Counted from the stretch's first letter, positions 33,448 through 43,001 are shown. The stretch: 56,816 bases of DNA from an uncultured Rivibacter sp. (GCA_946480925.1 CAMLLU010000034.1:1-56816); one strand, 5' to 3'. Program-made: numbers and translations. The notes: generated by a model not told the origin, from the letters alone.

Positions 33448-33689
33448 ACGCCACACTGCGCCTCGCTTCGCTGGCCGTGCCGTGCCTGCTGTGCGTTTGC
33501 ACCGGGCTTGCGGGCTGCGGCTCCATCGAGCCCTGGGTCAAGCCTTACGAACGCGAGAAGCTCGCCGACCCGGTGATGCAGTTCTCACGCGACGGCCTGC
33601 CCGACAGGCACCGCGAACACGTGCGCGTGGTGCGTGAAGGCGCACGCGGCGCCACCGGCGTGCAAGGGGGCGGCTGTGGCTGCAACTGA
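33444..33689 (+). CDS. DUF4266 lipoprotein with Cys-rich tail
   Basis: An 81-aa lipoprotein: lipobox LAGC with Cys25, then SIEPWVKPYEREKLADPVMQ, the family signature, and a C-terminal GGGCGCN. The last seven residues with two Cys separated by Gly look like a metal-binding or thiol motif. DUF4266 is regularly found with DUF3570, TlpA and ApbE. No function is known to me. It overlaps the TlpA stop by 4 bases and the DUF3570 start by 14. Confidence 0.85.
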
Positions 33690-34854
33690 CGACAACAGCA
33701 GGAAAGCCACTCGAGCAAACGCCGGGTCGCCCCAGGTTTCCTTGACCGCCGCGGGGGGCGGGCGGGGCGCAGCCCAGCCCTGGGCGCGCTCGGCAGCGCT
33801 GATCGGTGGTGCCGTCGCCTCCGGCGCCGCGGGCGCGGCCACGCTGCCAGAAGACAAGGCCGAGGCCATGTACCACCTCTACGACGGCGGCGGCGTCAAG
33901 GCCAGCGGCCCGGCGCTGCTGGTGCGCAAGAGCCTGGCCGACAAGGTGTCGCTGTCGGCCTCGTACTACCTCGACGCGGTGAGCAATGCCTCGATCGACG
34001 TGATGACCACGGCCAGCCCTTTCAAGGAAAAGCGCAATGCCTACGCCGTGGGCGCCGACTACCTGGTGCGCGACTCGCTGCTCTCGATCTCGGCCGAGAC
34101 CAGCAAGGAGCCCGACTACAAGGCCGACGCCGTGACGCTGGGCGTGTCGCAGGAGGTGTTCGGCGGCATGACCACCGTGAGCCTGGGCTACACGCGCGGC
34201 TCCGACAAGGTGGGCAAGAAGGACGAAGGCTTCTTCGACTACGCGCGCCACTGGCAGTACCGCCTGGGCGTCACGCAGATCCTCACGCCGCGCCTGCTGG
34301 CGAGCCTGAACTTCGAGGCCGTGTCCGACGACGGCTACCTGGGCAACCCCTACCGCGCGGCGCGCGTGTTCGGCGCCGCGGTGCCCGAGCGCAACCCGCG
34401 CACGCGCTCCAGCCGCGCCATCAAGGCCAGCGTGATCGGTGACCTCGGCTCGCGCAATTCGTTGCGCGGCGAGTACCGCTACTTCTGGGACACCTGGGCC
34501 ATCAAGGCGCACACCTTCGACCTGGCGTACAGCCGCTGGTTCGGCGACCAATGGCTGGCCGACGCGACGCTGCGCTACTACACGCAGGACAAGGCGCTGT
34601 TCTACAGCGACAACGCCGCCACCGAAACGTTCTACGTCTCGCGCAACCGGCAGCTCGCCACCTACAACAGCGTGGGCCTGGGTGCCAAGCTGGCCTACAC
34701 GTGGAAGAAGGTGCCCGGCCAGTACGAGATCAAGCTCAACGGGGCGTACGAGTTCGTGCGCTTCAAGTTCAAGGACTTCACCGACATCCGCAACGGCAGC
34801 CTGTATTCGTACGACGCCAGCGTGTTGCAGCTTTTCGTGTCGGCCACTTTCTGA
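33676..34854 (+). CDS. DUF3570 outer-membrane barrel protein
   Basis: About 392 aa read from a GTG at 33676 that overlaps the previous gene; GGGGG lies 7 bases ahead. The N-terminus is Ala/Gly/Arg-rich, with ARSAALIGGAVASGAAGAAT as a possible signal sequence. The rest is the DUF3570 barrel: MYHLYDGGGVKASGPALLVR, SYYLDAVSNASIDVMTTASP, FDYARHWQYRLGVTQILTPR and a C-terminal LQLFVSATF, typical of outer-membrane strands. It is the natural partner of DUF4266 and ApbE in other genomes. It may be a porin-like channel or scaffold. Confidence 0.87.
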   Translation: MAATDDNSRKATRANAGSPQVSLTAAGGGRGAAQPWARSAALIGGAVASGAAGAATLPEDKAEAMYHLYDGGGVKASGPALLVRKSLADKVSLSASYYLDAVSNASIDVMTTASPFKEKRNAYAVGADYLVRDSLLSISAETSKEPDYKADAVTLGVSQEVFGGMTTVSLGYTRGSDKVGKKDEGFFDYARHWQYRLGVTQILTPRLLASLNFEAVSDDGYLGNPYRAARVFGAAVPERNPRTRSSRAIKASVIGDLGSRNSLRGEYRYFWDTWAIKAHTFDLAYSRWFGDQWLADATLRYYTQDKALFYSDNAATETFYVSRNRQLATYNSVGLGAKLAYTWKKVPGQYEIKLNGAYEFVRFKFKDFTDIRNGSLYSYDASVLQLFVSATF

Positions 34855-34861
34855 GGGCAGC

Positions 34862-35443
34862 ATGTTTTTCCATCGTCTTTGCCGCGCGTTTGCAGTTGCC
34901 TTGCTCGCCTGCTGTTCTTTTGCCTGGGCGGCCGATGCCGCGCAACCGGCCGCTGCTGCCAGTGCCCCAGAGGCCGCTGCGTCGGCTCCTGCCGCGCCCG
35001 CCAGCCTGGACGCACGCATTCAAGACGTGAAGGGCGACGTCATTCGCCTCAACCGCGACCTGTTGGTGCTGGAAGAAGAGCTGCTGTTCCCGGCCAACAC
35101 GCAGGTGGCGCTCTTCGTGTCGATGGACGTGGGCAAGCTCTTCGAGCTGGAATCGGTGCAGATCAAGCTCGACGACAAGGTGGTCGCCAACTACCTGTAC
35201 ACCCCGCTGGAGGTTCAGGCCCTGCACCGCGGCGGCGTGCAGCGCGTGCACGTGGGCAACCTGAAGACGGGCGACCACGAGATCGTGGCCTTCTTCACCG
35301 GCAAGGGTCCGCACGAGCGCGACTACAAGCGCGGCACCACCATCAAGTTCGACAAGGGCACCGACGCGAAGTACATCGAGCTGCGCATCAAGGACTCCAC
35401 CGGCAAGCTCCAGCCCGAGTTCGAAGTGAAGCTTTGGCAGTGA
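34862..35443 (+). CDS. Conserved periplasmic protein of the operon
   Basis: 193 aa with a signal peptide (MFFHRLCRAFAVALLACCSF, cleaved near AWA-AD), then an Ala/Pro spacer and a globular domain from about residue 50. That domain carries DARIQDVKGDVIRLNRDLLVLEEELLFP, a helix like a coiled coil, and beta strands containing VALFVSMDVGKLFELESVQI. I know this kind of protein only as a conserved hypothetical encoded beside TPR and ExbBD genes. Its stop overlaps the next ATG by 1 base. Confidence 0.8.
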   Translation: MFFHRLCRAFAVALLACCSFAWAADAAQPAAAASAPEAAASAPAAPASLDARIQDVKGDVIRLNRDLLVLEEELLFPANTQVALFVSMDVGKLFELESVQIKLDDKVVANYLYTPLEVQALHRGGVQRVHVGNLKTGDHEIVAFFTGKGPHERDYKRGTTIKFDKGTDAKYIELRIKDSTGKLQPEFEVKLWQ

Positions 35444-37338
35444 TGTTCTTGCGCCGCTTCCCTCGTTCAAAAGCGCTGCGGCGGCTTGCCGTGACTGCGG
35501 CGCTTGCATCGGTCGTGTGTGCCGTCACCGCGGCCGACAAGCCCTCGCCGCACGTCGTGCAGGACCCCCACTACGGCGACACGCTGTTCCACTTCTTCCA
35601 GGACCGCTACTTCACCTCGATCACCACGCTGATGGTGTCGCAGCACTTCAACCGCGTGTCGCAGCATGCCGACGAGGCCGAGCTGTTGCGCGGCGGGATG
35701 CTGCTGTCTTACGGGCTGCACCGCGAGGCGGGGGAGATCTTCGCGCAGCTCATCGACAAGAGCGCCACCCCGGCGGTGCGCGACCGTGCGTGGTTCTATG
35801 TCGCCAAGATCCGCTACCAGCGCGGCTTCCTGCCAGAGGCGCAGGAGGCGATGGCGCGCATCGAGAAGAACCTGCCGCCCGCGCTCGAAGAAGAGCGGGC
35901 GCTGCTGCAGGCCAACCTGCTGCTGGCGCGCGGCGACTACGCCGCCGCTGCCGAAGCGCTGAAGGGCCCGGCTGCGAAGGCCGAGGCCGGGCAGTACGCG
36001 CGCTTCAACCTGGGCGTGGCGCTGGTGAAGGGCGGTGATGCCAAGGCCGGCTCCGCCATGCTCGACGAGCTGGGCAAGGCGCCGGCCCCCACTGAAGAAT
36101 TCCGCAGCCTGCGCGACAAAGCCAACGTGGCGCTGGGCTTCACCGCATTGCAGAACCAGGAGCCGCAGGCAGCACGTGGCTACCTCGAGCGCGTGCGCCT
36201 GAGCAGCCCGCACGCCAACAAGGCGCTGCTCGGCTTCGGCTGGGCTGCCGCCGAGATGAAGAACGCGAAGCTCGCGCTCGTGCCGTGGACCGAGCTCGCC
36301 ACGCGCGACCCGAGCGATTCGGCCGTGCTCGAAGCGCGCATCGCCGTGCCTTATGCCTATGCCGAGCTGGGCGCCTATGGCCAGGCGCTGGAGCGCTACA
36401 ACGAAGCCATTGCCGAGTTCGAACGCGAGGAGCGTGCGCTCGACGAAACCATTGCCGCCATCCGCGCCGGCAAGCTGGTGCAAGGCCTGGCCGAAAGCAA
36501 CCCGGGCGACGAGATGGGCTGGTTCTGGAACATCCGCGAACTGCCCGAAATGCCGCACAGCCGCCATCTCGCGCAAGTGATGTCGCAGCACGAGTTCCAG
36601 GAAGCCTTCAAGAACTGGCGCGACCTGCAGTTCCTGCAGCGCAACCTGCAGCGCTGGCAAGACAACCTGGGCGTCTTCAACGACATGCTCGACAACCGCC
36701 GCAAGGCCTTCGCCGAGCGGCTGCCGCAGGTGCGCGCCAAGGCCAGCGAAAACGGGCTGGCGCAGCTGAAGCAGCAGGCCGATGCATTGGCCAGGGAGTT
36801 GGCGGGAGTGGAGGCGAATGCCGACGCGAAGGCCTTTGCCGACGAACGCGAGCGCGCGCTGATCGAGCGGCTCGACCGCGCACGCGCCACGCTGGAACAG
36901 CTGGGTCAGGACGAAGAAGCCGCCAAGGCGCGCGAGCGCTATCGCCTCGCCGCTGGCGCCATGACCTGGCAGCTTGCGCAGCAGTACCCCAGCCGCCTGT
37001 GGGAAGCGAAGAAGGGCCAGAAGACGCTCGAAACCCAGCTGGCCGAAGCCCAACGCCGCGACGCCGCGCTGGCACAGGCGCAGAAGGACGAGCCGGTGCG
37101 CTTCGACAAGTTCGCCGAGCGCATCGCGACGCTCAACCCGCGCATCGCCGCGCTGCTGCCGCGCGTGGTGGTGCTCAGCACCGAGCAGCAGCAACAGGTG
37201 CAGGACATCGCGGTGGCCGAGCTGTCGCGCCAGAAGGACCGCCTGGCCGCCTATGCGATGCAGGCGCGTTTTGCGGTGGCGCAGCTGTATGACCGCGCCA
37301 TCGCCACGAGGAGTGCGAATGACACGCCCAAGCAGTAG
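35443..37338 (+). CDS. Large secreted TPR protein (1)
   Basis: A 631-aa protein with a signal peptide (RRLAVTAALASVVCAVTAAD). Tetratricopeptide-like helical repeats run from about residue 60 to 330 (HREAGEIFAQLIDKSATPAV, RGFLPEAQEAMARIEKNLPP and others). A long coiled-coil region follows, about 400-620, with Lys/Glu/Gln-rich LKQQADALARELAGVEANAD. It belongs to the periplasmic scaffolds next to the ExbB-type motor, like those seen near myxococcal gliding genes. The next gene begins 20 bases before its end. Confidence 0.83.
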   Translation: MFLRRFPRSKALRRLAVTAALASVVCAVTAADKPSPHVVQDPHYGDTLFHFFQDRYFTSITTLMVSQHFNRVSQHADEAELLRGGMLLSYGLHREAGEIFAQLIDKSATPAVRDRAWFYVAKIRYQRGFLPEAQEAMARIEKNLPPALEEERALLQANLLLARGDYAAAAEALKGPAAKAEAGQYARFNLGVALVKGGDAKAGSAMLDELGKAPAPTEEFRSLRDKANVALGFTALQNQEPQAARGYLERVRLSSPHANKALLGFGWAAAEMKNAKLALVPWTELATRDPSDSAVLEARIAVPYAYAELGAYGQALERYNEAIAEFEREERALDETIAAIRAGKLVQGLAESNPGDEMGWFWNIRELPEMPHSRHLAQVMSQHEFQEAFKNWRDLQFLQRNLQRWQDNLGVFNDMLDNRRKAFAERLPQVRAKASENGLAQLKQQADALARELAGVEANADAKAFADERERALIERLDRARATLEQLGQDEEAAKARERYRLAAGAMTWQLAQQYPSRLWEAKKGQKTLETQLAEAQRRDAALAQAQKDEPVRFDKFAERIATLNPRIAALLPRVVVLSTEQQQQVQDIAVAELSRQKDRLAAYAMQARFAVAQLYDRAIATRSANDTPKQ

Positions 37339-40195
37339 CCTGGCGGTGCTCATCGCCTGCGGCGTGCTCGCGGCCTGTGCCGGCAAGCGCACCGGCAAGC
37401 TCGAAGACGAAGTCACGCTCAAGAGCCTGGCCGGCCGTACCGTGGCGGTGGCCGAAGACAAGGGCATCCAGGCCACCGAAGAGCAGGCCATCGCCGCCTA
37501 CAAGAAGTTCCTCGAAGTGGCGCCCAATGCGCCGCAGCGCGCCGAGGCCATTCGCCGCCTGGGCGACCTGGAGATGGACAACGCCGACAGCCGTTTCGCC
37601 AACGGTGAACCCGTGGCCAGCCCGGTGGCGGCTGCTTCGCCGGGCGCTGCGGCTTCGGGCGTGCAGCCCGGCGACGGCCCCGACTACCGCTCGGCCGTGG
37701 CGCACTACCAGCGCTACCTGAAGGACTACCCGAACGACCCCAACAACGACCGCGTGCTCTACCAGTTGGCCCGCGCGCAGGAACAGGCCGGTGACCTGGA
37801 AGCCTCGCTCAAGACGCTGGACAAGCTGGCGATCGAAGCGCCCAAGACCATCTACCGCGACGAGGCCAACTTCCGCCGCGGCGAGCTGCTCTTTTCGCTG
37901 CGCGAATACGTGAAGGCCGAGCAGGCCTACGCCACCGTGCTGAAGGGCGACTCGGCCAACCCGTATCGCGAACGCGCGCTCTACATGCAAGGCTGGGCAC
38001 AGTTCAAGCAGGGCCGGCTCGAAGAGTCGCTGCATTCCTTCTTCGGCGTGCTCGACCTCAAGGTGGCCAACAAGGGCGACGAAGGCGGGCTGGAGAACAT
38101 CCCCAGCCTCACGCGAGCCGACCGCGAGCTGGTGGAAGACACCTTCCGCGTGGCCAGCATCAGCCTGGCCAACCTGCAGGGCGCGGAGTCGATTCCGGCC
38201 TACATGAACACGCCCGAGCGCAAGAGCTACGAGTTCCGCGTGTACGAGCAGCTCGGCGCGCTGTACCTCAAGCAGGAACGCGTGAAGGACGCCGCCGACA
38301 CCCTGGGCCTCTTCGCGCGCCGCGACCCGCTGCATGCACAGGCGCCGCAGCTGCAGGCGCAGGTGATCGACATCTACCAGGACAACGGCTTCGGCACGCT
38401 GGCGCTCGAAGCCAAGAAGGACTACGTGTCGCGCTACGGCATCGACAGCGAGTTCCGCCGCGCCAACCCGGCCGGCTGGGAGCGCGCGCAGCCGTTGGTG
38501 AAGACGCACCTCACCGAGCTGGCGCGCCACCACCATGCGCTGGCGCAAAAGAGCAAGGCGAGCGCGGACTATCAGGAAGCGGTGCGCTGGTACCGCGCCT
38601 ACATCGCGTCCTTCCCCAACGACCCCGACACCGCGCAGAACAACTTCCTGCTGGCCGAGCTGCTGTACGAAGACAAGCAGTACGCCGCGGCCGCGGTCGA
38701 GTACGAGAAGGCCGCCTACCAGTACCCGCAGCACGCCAAGAGCGCCGATGCCGGCTATGCCGCGCTGCTGGCCTATGCCGAGCAGGAAAAACGCGTGTCC
38801 GCGGCCGAGCTGCCCGCACTGCAGCGCACCAGCGTCGACAGCGCCTTGCGCTTCGCTCAGGCCTTCAAGAGCGACACGCGCACCGGCCCCGTGCTCACCA
38901 ACGCGGCCGAGAAGCTCTTCAACCTGCGTGAGGGCGAGCAGGCCGCCAAGGTGGCCCAGCAGGTGCTCGACCTGGCCCCGCCCGCCTCGGCAGCCAACCG
39001 CCGCGTGGCCTGGACGGTGATCGCGCACACCGCGTTCGACCGCGCGACCTACGACGTGGCCGAACGCGCCTATGGCGAAGTGCTGGCGCTCACGCCCGAA
39101 AAGGAGACCGGCCGCAACGAGCTGGTCGAGCGCGTGGCCGCGTCGATCTACAAGCAAGGCGAGCTGGCGCGCGATGCCGGCGATCTGCGCAAAGCGGTAG
39201 GCCACTTCGAACGCGTGGCGATCACCGCGCCGCAATCGACCATCCGCGCCACGGCGCAGTACGACGCCGCGGCCGCGCTCATCACGCTGAAGGACTGGGA
39301 CGCCGCCACCCGCACGTTGGAAGACTTCCGCCAGCGTTACCCCAACCACGCGCTGCAGGCCGAGGTGGGCAACAAGCTCGCGGTGGCTTACGTCGAGAAG
39401 GGCCAGTGGGCGCAGGCTGCGGGCGAATTCGAGCGCGTGGCCAACACGAGCAAGGACCCGCAGCTCGCACGCCAGGCGCTGTGGCAGGCCGCCGAACTGC
39501 ACGAGAAGGGCGCCGAAAAGGGCGGCTCGCGTGCTGCCGCGGTGAAGACCTGGGAGCGCTACGTCAAGCAGTACCCGCAGCCCTTCGAACCCGCCATGGA
39601 AGCGCGCTGGCGCCTCGCCAAGCTGGCCAAGGCCGACGGCAACGCCACGCGCGAACTGGCGCTCATGAAAGAGATCTTCCAGGCCGACAAGTCCGCCGGT
39701 AGCGCGCGCACCGAACGCACGCGCTACCTCGGTGCCACCGCCGCGCTGGCACTGGCCGAGCCGGTGTATGCCGACTACCGCAAGGTCGCGCTGGTGGAGC
39801 CGCTGGCGAAACAGCTCAAGCTGAAGAAGGCCAGGATGGAAGAGGTGCTGAAGGCCTATGCCGTGGCCACCGACTACGGCGTGGCCGACGTGACCACCGC
39901 CGCCACCTACCACGTGGCCGCGCTGTACCAGGACTTCGGCAAGGCGCTCATGACCTCGCAGCGACCCAAGAAGCTCTCGAAGCTGGAGCTCGAGCAATAC
40001 AACGTGATGCTCGAGGAGCAGGCCTTCCCGTTCGAAGAAAAGGCCTTCGAGCTGCACGAGGTGAACGCGAGGCGCGCCAGCGAAGGCATCTACGACCAGT
40101 GGGTGAAGAACAGCTTCAAGGCGCTGGGCGAGTTGCGGCCGGTGCGTTACGGCAAGGTCGAACGCAGCGAAGGAGCGGTCAATGAGATCCGCTAG
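37319..40195 (+). CDS. Very large TPR lipoprotein (2)
   Basis: 958 aa. MTRPSSSLAVLIACGVLAAC is a lipoprotein signal with Cys20 as the acylated residue. The remainder consists of many TPR-type helix pairs from about residue 110 to the end (KDYPNDPNNDRVLYQLARAQ, EYVKAEQAYATVLKGDSANP, NNFLLAELLYEDKQYAAAAV, FRQRYPNHALQAEVGNKLAV). Such solenoids act as assembly platforms. It overlaps the genes on both sides by 20 and 14 bases, supporting fixed stoichiometry. The start was chosen for the lipobox; longer readings lie inside the previous gene. Confidence 0.85.
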   Translation: MTRPSSSLAVLIACGVLAACAGKRTGKLEDEVTLKSLAGRTVAVAEDKGIQATEEQAIAAYKKFLEVAPNAPQRAEAIRRLGDLEMDNADSRFANGEPVASPVAAASPGAAASGVQPGDGPDYRSAVAHYQRYLKDYPNDPNNDRVLYQLARAQEQAGDLEASLKTLDKLAIEAPKTIYRDEANFRRGELLFSLREYVKAEQAYATVLKGDSANPYRERALYMQGWAQFKQGRLEESLHSFFGVLDLKVANKGDEGGLENIPSLTRADRELVEDTFRVASISLANLQGAESIPAYMNTPERKSYEFRVYEQLGALYLKQERVKDAADTLGLFARRDPLHAQAPQLQAQVIDIYQDNGFGTLALEAKKDYVSRYGIDSEFRRANPAGWERAQPLVKTHLTELARHHHALAQKSKASADYQEAVRWYRAYIASFPNDPDTAQNNFLLAELLYEDKQYAAAAVEYEKAAYQYPQHAKSADAGYAALLAYAEQEKRVSAAELPALQRTSVDSALRFAQAFKSDTRTGPVLTNAAEKLFNLREGEQAAKVAQQVLDLAPPASAANRRVAWTVIAHTAFDRATYDVAERAYGEVLALTPEKETGRNELVERVAASIYKQGELARDAGDLRKAVGHFERVAITAPQSTIRATAQYDAAAALITLKDWDAATRTLEDFRQRYPNHALQAEVGNKLAVAYVEKGQWAQAAGEFERVANTSKDPQLARQALWQAAELHEKGAEKGGSRAAAVKTWERYVKQYPQPFEPAMEARWRLAKLAKADGNATRELALMKEIFQADKSAGSARTERTRYLGATAALALAEPVYADYRKVALVEPLAKQLKLKKARMEEVLKAYAVATDYGVADVTTAATYHVAALYQDFGKALMTSQRPKKLSKLELEQYNVMLEEQAFPFEEKAFELHEVNARRASEGIYDQWVKNSFKALGELRPVRYGKVERSEGAVNEIR

Positions 40196-40931
40196 TTCGT
40201 CGCGCTGCTGCGGCCTGCTGCTGGCGTTTGCCTGCGTTGCGAGCGGCTGTTCTTCGGTGGCGCAGAGCTTGCCGGCTTCGGTGCAGGCGGCGGCGAAGTC
40301 GGTGGTCGATGCGGTCACGCCGTCCACTGCGGCTGCGTCTGCGAGTGCGCCCGCGGCGGTGCCGATCGCCAAGCCCGCGCCCGAAGTGCCCGTGAGCCCC
40401 GCGGCGCAACGCGCTTTCGACGAGGCCCTGCGAGCCCTGCGTGCCGGTCGCGTGGACGAAGCCGAACGCGGTTTCGTGGCGCTTACCCAGTCCAACCCCG
40501 AGCTGGGCGGCTCCTTCGCCAACCTCGGCGTCATCTACCGCCAGGCCGGCAAGCTGCCCGAGTCGGCCAAGGCGCTGGAAGAGGCGGTGCGCGTGAGCCC
40601 ACGGCAGCCGGTGTACTTCAACCACCTGGGCATCACCTACCGCCACCAGGGCCAGTTCACCAAGGCACGCGGGGCCTACGAGCAGGCCATCGCGCTCGAT
40701 GCCAACTACGCAGCGCCGCACCTCAACCTCGGCATCCTGCACGACCTCTACCTCGGCGACGCCAAGCGGGCGCTCGAGCTCTACGACCGCTATCTCGCGC
40801 TGTCGCCGCAAGGTGATGCAACGGTAACCAAGTGGATCGCAGACCTGAAGAATCGCAAGCCGGCGCCGATCACCGTGAGTCAGACGGGCAGCAACGGCAG
40901 CACCGCCGGCAGTGCGAAGGAGAAGGAATGA
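40182..40931 (+). CDS. TPR lipoprotein (3)
   Basis: 249 aa with a lipoprotein signal (LLLAFACVASGC, Cys at 23). An Ala/Pro-rich low-complexity spacer (residues 30-70) follows, then three clear TPRs with the canonical positions: AEALRALRAGRVDEAERGF-type, GGSFANLGVIYRQAGKLPES and VYFNHLGITYRHQGQFTKAR, NYAAPHLNLGILHDLYLGDA. It probably docks outer- or inner-membrane parts of the complex. It overlaps the next gene by 4 bases. Confidence 0.87.
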   Translation: MRSASSSRCCGLLLAFACVASGCSSVAQSLPASVQAAAKSVVDAVTPSTAAASASAPAAVPIAKPAPEVPVSPAAQRAFDEALRALRAGRVDEAERGFVALTQSNPELGGSFANLGVIYRQAGKLPESAKALEEAVRVSPRQPVYFNHLGITYRHQGQFTKARGAYEQAIALDANYAAPHLNLGILHDLYLGDAKRALELYDRYLALSPQGDATVTKWIADLKNRKPAPITVSQTGSNGSTAGSAKEKE

Positions 40932-41236
40932 AGCACATCTTCTTGACGTTGACGATCCTGGTGATCGCCGCGGCGGCTCTCTTCGTGGCGCCGGCCTTCG
41001 CGCAAGACCGTGCCGACATCGACCGCACGCAGATCATCGGCAACCGCGAGCTGCCCAAGGTGCTCTACATCGTGCCGTGGAAGAAGCCGCTGCCGGGCGA
41101 GCTGGCGGGCCGCCCGGTGCAAAGCGTGCTCGACGAGGCGCTCGCGCCGGTCGATCGCGACGTGTTCCGCCGCCAGGTGCAGTACGACGCGCAACTCACC
41201 GCGCGCGAAGCCGCTGCACCGAAGCAAACCAAGTGA
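40928..41236 (+). CDS. Small secreted protein of the operon
   Basis: 102 aa with a signal peptide (MKHIFLTLTILVIAAAALFV, cleavage after AFA). The mature part is short: DRADIDRTQIIGNRELPKVL, YIVPWKKPLPGELAGRPVQS, then a charged helix. Very similar small proteins occur just before ExbB-type genes in related operons in other proteobacteria (recalled, not searched). Function unknown. A 52-bp gap with AGGAG follows before the ExbB-like gene. Confidence 0.8.
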   Translation: MKHIFLTLTILVIAAAALFVAPAFAQDRADIDRTQIIGNRELPKVLYIVPWKKPLPGELAGRPVQSVLDEALAPVDRDVFRRQVQYDAQLTAREAAAPKQTK

Positions 41237-41288
41237 TTTCCGTTTTCCCTTTTGTTCGAGCAGACGAGAGAGACGTCTTAGGAGAGTG

Positions 41289-41951
41289 ATGATGACTGCC
41301 TTCCAGACCGCCGTGAAGTTCTTCCAGGACAGCGGCTTGTTCATCTACCCCAGCATCCTGATCATGGCGCTGGGCCTGTCGATCGCGATCGAGCGCTTCA
41401 TCTTCCTGAACCGTTCGCGCAGCGAAAACCGCAAGCTGTGGGCCAAGGTGCTGCCCATGCTGCAGAACGGGCGTTTCAAGGAAGTGCTCAGCATCACCTC
41501 CGAGTCCGACGCCGCCATCGGCAAGATCATGACCAACGGCCTGCTGCGCATGCAGAGCCCCGGCCGCCGCGAAGACCTCGACGCCGCGATGGAGGAGGGC
41601 ATGATGGAAATCGTGCCGCGCCTGGAGAAGCGCACCCACTACATCGCCACCTTCGCCAACGTGATCACGCTGGTGGGCCTGCTGGGCACCATCATCGGCC
41701 TCATCAAGGGCTTCACCGCTGTGGCGCAGGTGAACCCGGCCGAAAAGGCCGAGCTGCTGTCGGCCTCGATCTCCATCGCGATGAACAACACCGCGTTCGC
41801 GCTCATGGTGGCCATTCCGTTCCTGCTGATCCACGCCTTCCTGCAGGCCCGCACGAGCGAGATCGTCGACGGCCTGGAAGCCGCCAAGATCAGCTTCCTG
41901 AACCTGGTGCAGCGCCTGAAGGCCGAGCAGGGCGCTCCGGCTTCCCGTTGA
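41289..41951 (+). CDS. MotA/TolQ/ExbB-family proton-channel protein
   Basis: Inner-membrane motor subunit of 220 aa. Three membrane helices: about 16-36 (GLFIYPSILIMALGLSIAIE), about 120-145 (THYIATFANVITLVGLLGTI), and about 160-185 (NNTAFALMVAIPFLLIHAFL). LVGLLGTIIGLIKGF and the Thr/Ala-rich second helix are the ExbB/TolQ signatures; a large cytoplasmic loop separates helices 1 and 2. With the two ExbD-like proteins it would convert proton flow into movement of the TonB-like protein encoded downstream. An AGGAG site lies 5-8 bases before a double ATG; 41289 is taken. Confidence 0.92.
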   Translation: MMTAFQTAVKFFQDSGLFIYPSILIMALGLSIAIERFIFLNRSRSENRKLWAKVLPMLQNGRFKEVLSITSESDAAIGKIMTNGLLRMQSPGRREDLDAAMEEGMMEIVPRLEKRTHYIATFANVITLVGLLGTIIGLIKGFTAVAQVNPAEKAELLSASISIAMNNTAFALMVAIPFLLIHAFLQARTSEIVDGLEAAKISFLNLVQRLKAEQGAPASR

Positions 41952-42006
41952 GCCGCTCCCTGAAGACCTCGTTGTTGCCAACCCCAGTCGAGGAGAGGGG
42001 CCGACC

Positions 42007-42510
42007 ATGCGTGTAAGACGTCTGCGCAAACAGGTGGCGGAGCTCGAAGTCACCGCCTTCATCAACCTCATCGTCGTGCTCGTGCCGTTCCTGCTCTCCA
42101 CGGCCGTGTTCACGCGCCTGGCGGTGATGGACCTTTCGCTGCCCGCCCAGTCATCGGGCGGCGCCGAGCAGCTGAAGGAAAACAACCTCAAGCTCGAAGT
42201 CGTGATCCGGCCCGACGCGCTCGAGGTCGGCGACCGCATCGGCGGCCTCATCCAGCGCATCCCGAACACCGACAAGGGCTACGACATCAAGGCCTTGTCG
42301 GCGCTCATCCAGATGCTCAAGGGCAAGTTCCCCAACCAGACCGATGCGACCGTGCTGGCCCAACCCAACACCTCGTACGACGCGCTGGTGCAGGTGATGG
42401 ACGCCGTGCGTGAAAGCCAGGTGGTGCAGGGGCCCAAGGTCACCCGCACCGAACTCTTCCCCGACATCTCCATCGGCGACGCGCCGGTCAGCCAGGGCAG
42501 CAAGCCATGA
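42007..42510 (+). CDS. ExbD/TolR-family protein, channel Asp replaced by Asn
   Basis: 167 aa: short cytoplasmic tail, one membrane helix (VTAFINLIVVLVPFLLSTAV) and a periplasmic domain from about 40. In ExbD, TolR and MotB the helix carries an essential Asp in a context like FIDVMLVLL; here the position reads FINLIVVLV with Asn20. It is therefore unlikely to carry protons itself and may pair with the second ExbD, which keeps the Asp. It overlaps that gene by 4 bases. Confidence 0.88.
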   Translation: MRVRRLRKQVAELEVTAFINLIVVLVPFLLSTAVFTRLAVMDLSLPAQSSGGAEQLKENNLKLEVVIRPDALEVGDRIGGLIQRIPNTDKGYDIKALSALIQMLKGKFPNQTDATVLAQPNTSYDALVQVMDAVRESQVVQGPKVTRTELFPDISIGDAPVSQGSKP

Positions 42511-43001
42511 CGCTCACCCCCTTGCAGAAGCGCGCCGAGCGCAAGGCGCGCAACCACCAGGGCCTCGACATGAACCTGGTGTCGCTGATCGACATCTTCA
42601 CGATCCTGATCTTCTTCCTGCTCTCCAGTGCCACCGGCGTCGAGACGCTGCCCAGCCCCAAGGCGGTGAAGCTGCCCGAGTCGTTTGCCGACAAGAGCCC
42701 GAAGGAAACCATCATCGTGGCGGTGAATGCCGAAGAGATCATCGTCGACGGCCGCAAGGTCGCTTCGGTGGCCGAGGTGATGGCCGCGAAGGACGACCTC
42801 ATCCCCGCGCTCAAGGCCGAGCTGGACCTGCTCAGCAACACCCGCCAGGTGGTGCTCGAGAAGAACAAGGAGCAGTCCAAGGCCATCACGATCATGGGCG
42901 ACAAGGACATCCCCTACCAGCTGCTGCGCAAGGTCATGTACACGAGCGCACGCGCGAACTTCAGCGACGTGTCGTTCGCGGTTCGCAGGAAGGACGCATG
43001 A
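42507..43001 (+). CDS. ExbD/TolR-family protein with channel Asp
   Basis: 164 aa with the pattern NHQGLDMNLVSLIDIFTILIFF: the membrane helix contains Asp29, the proton-accepting residue of the family. A periplasmic domain with PSPKAVKLPESFADKSPKET and a C-terminal ITIMGDKDIPYQLLRKVMYT matches TolR/ExbD dimerisation domains. It forms the active proton path with the ExbB-like protein. ATGA overlap with the AgmX-like gene. Confidence 0.92.
   Translation: MTLTPLQKRAERKARNHQGLDMNLVSLIDIFTILIFFLLSSATGVETLPSPKAVKLPESFADKSPKETIIVAVNAEEIIVDGRKVASVAEVMAAKDDLIPALKAELDLLSNTRQVVLEKNKEQSKAITIMGDKDIPYQLLRKVMYTSARANFSDVSFAVRRKDA

Noticed and set aside
37175..40534. An 1119-codon open frame on the minus strand opposite the TPR genes
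   Set aside because: Same reason: mirror frame of high-GC coding DNA, with no domain, while the plus strand encodes clean TPR repeats with overlapping starts and stops.
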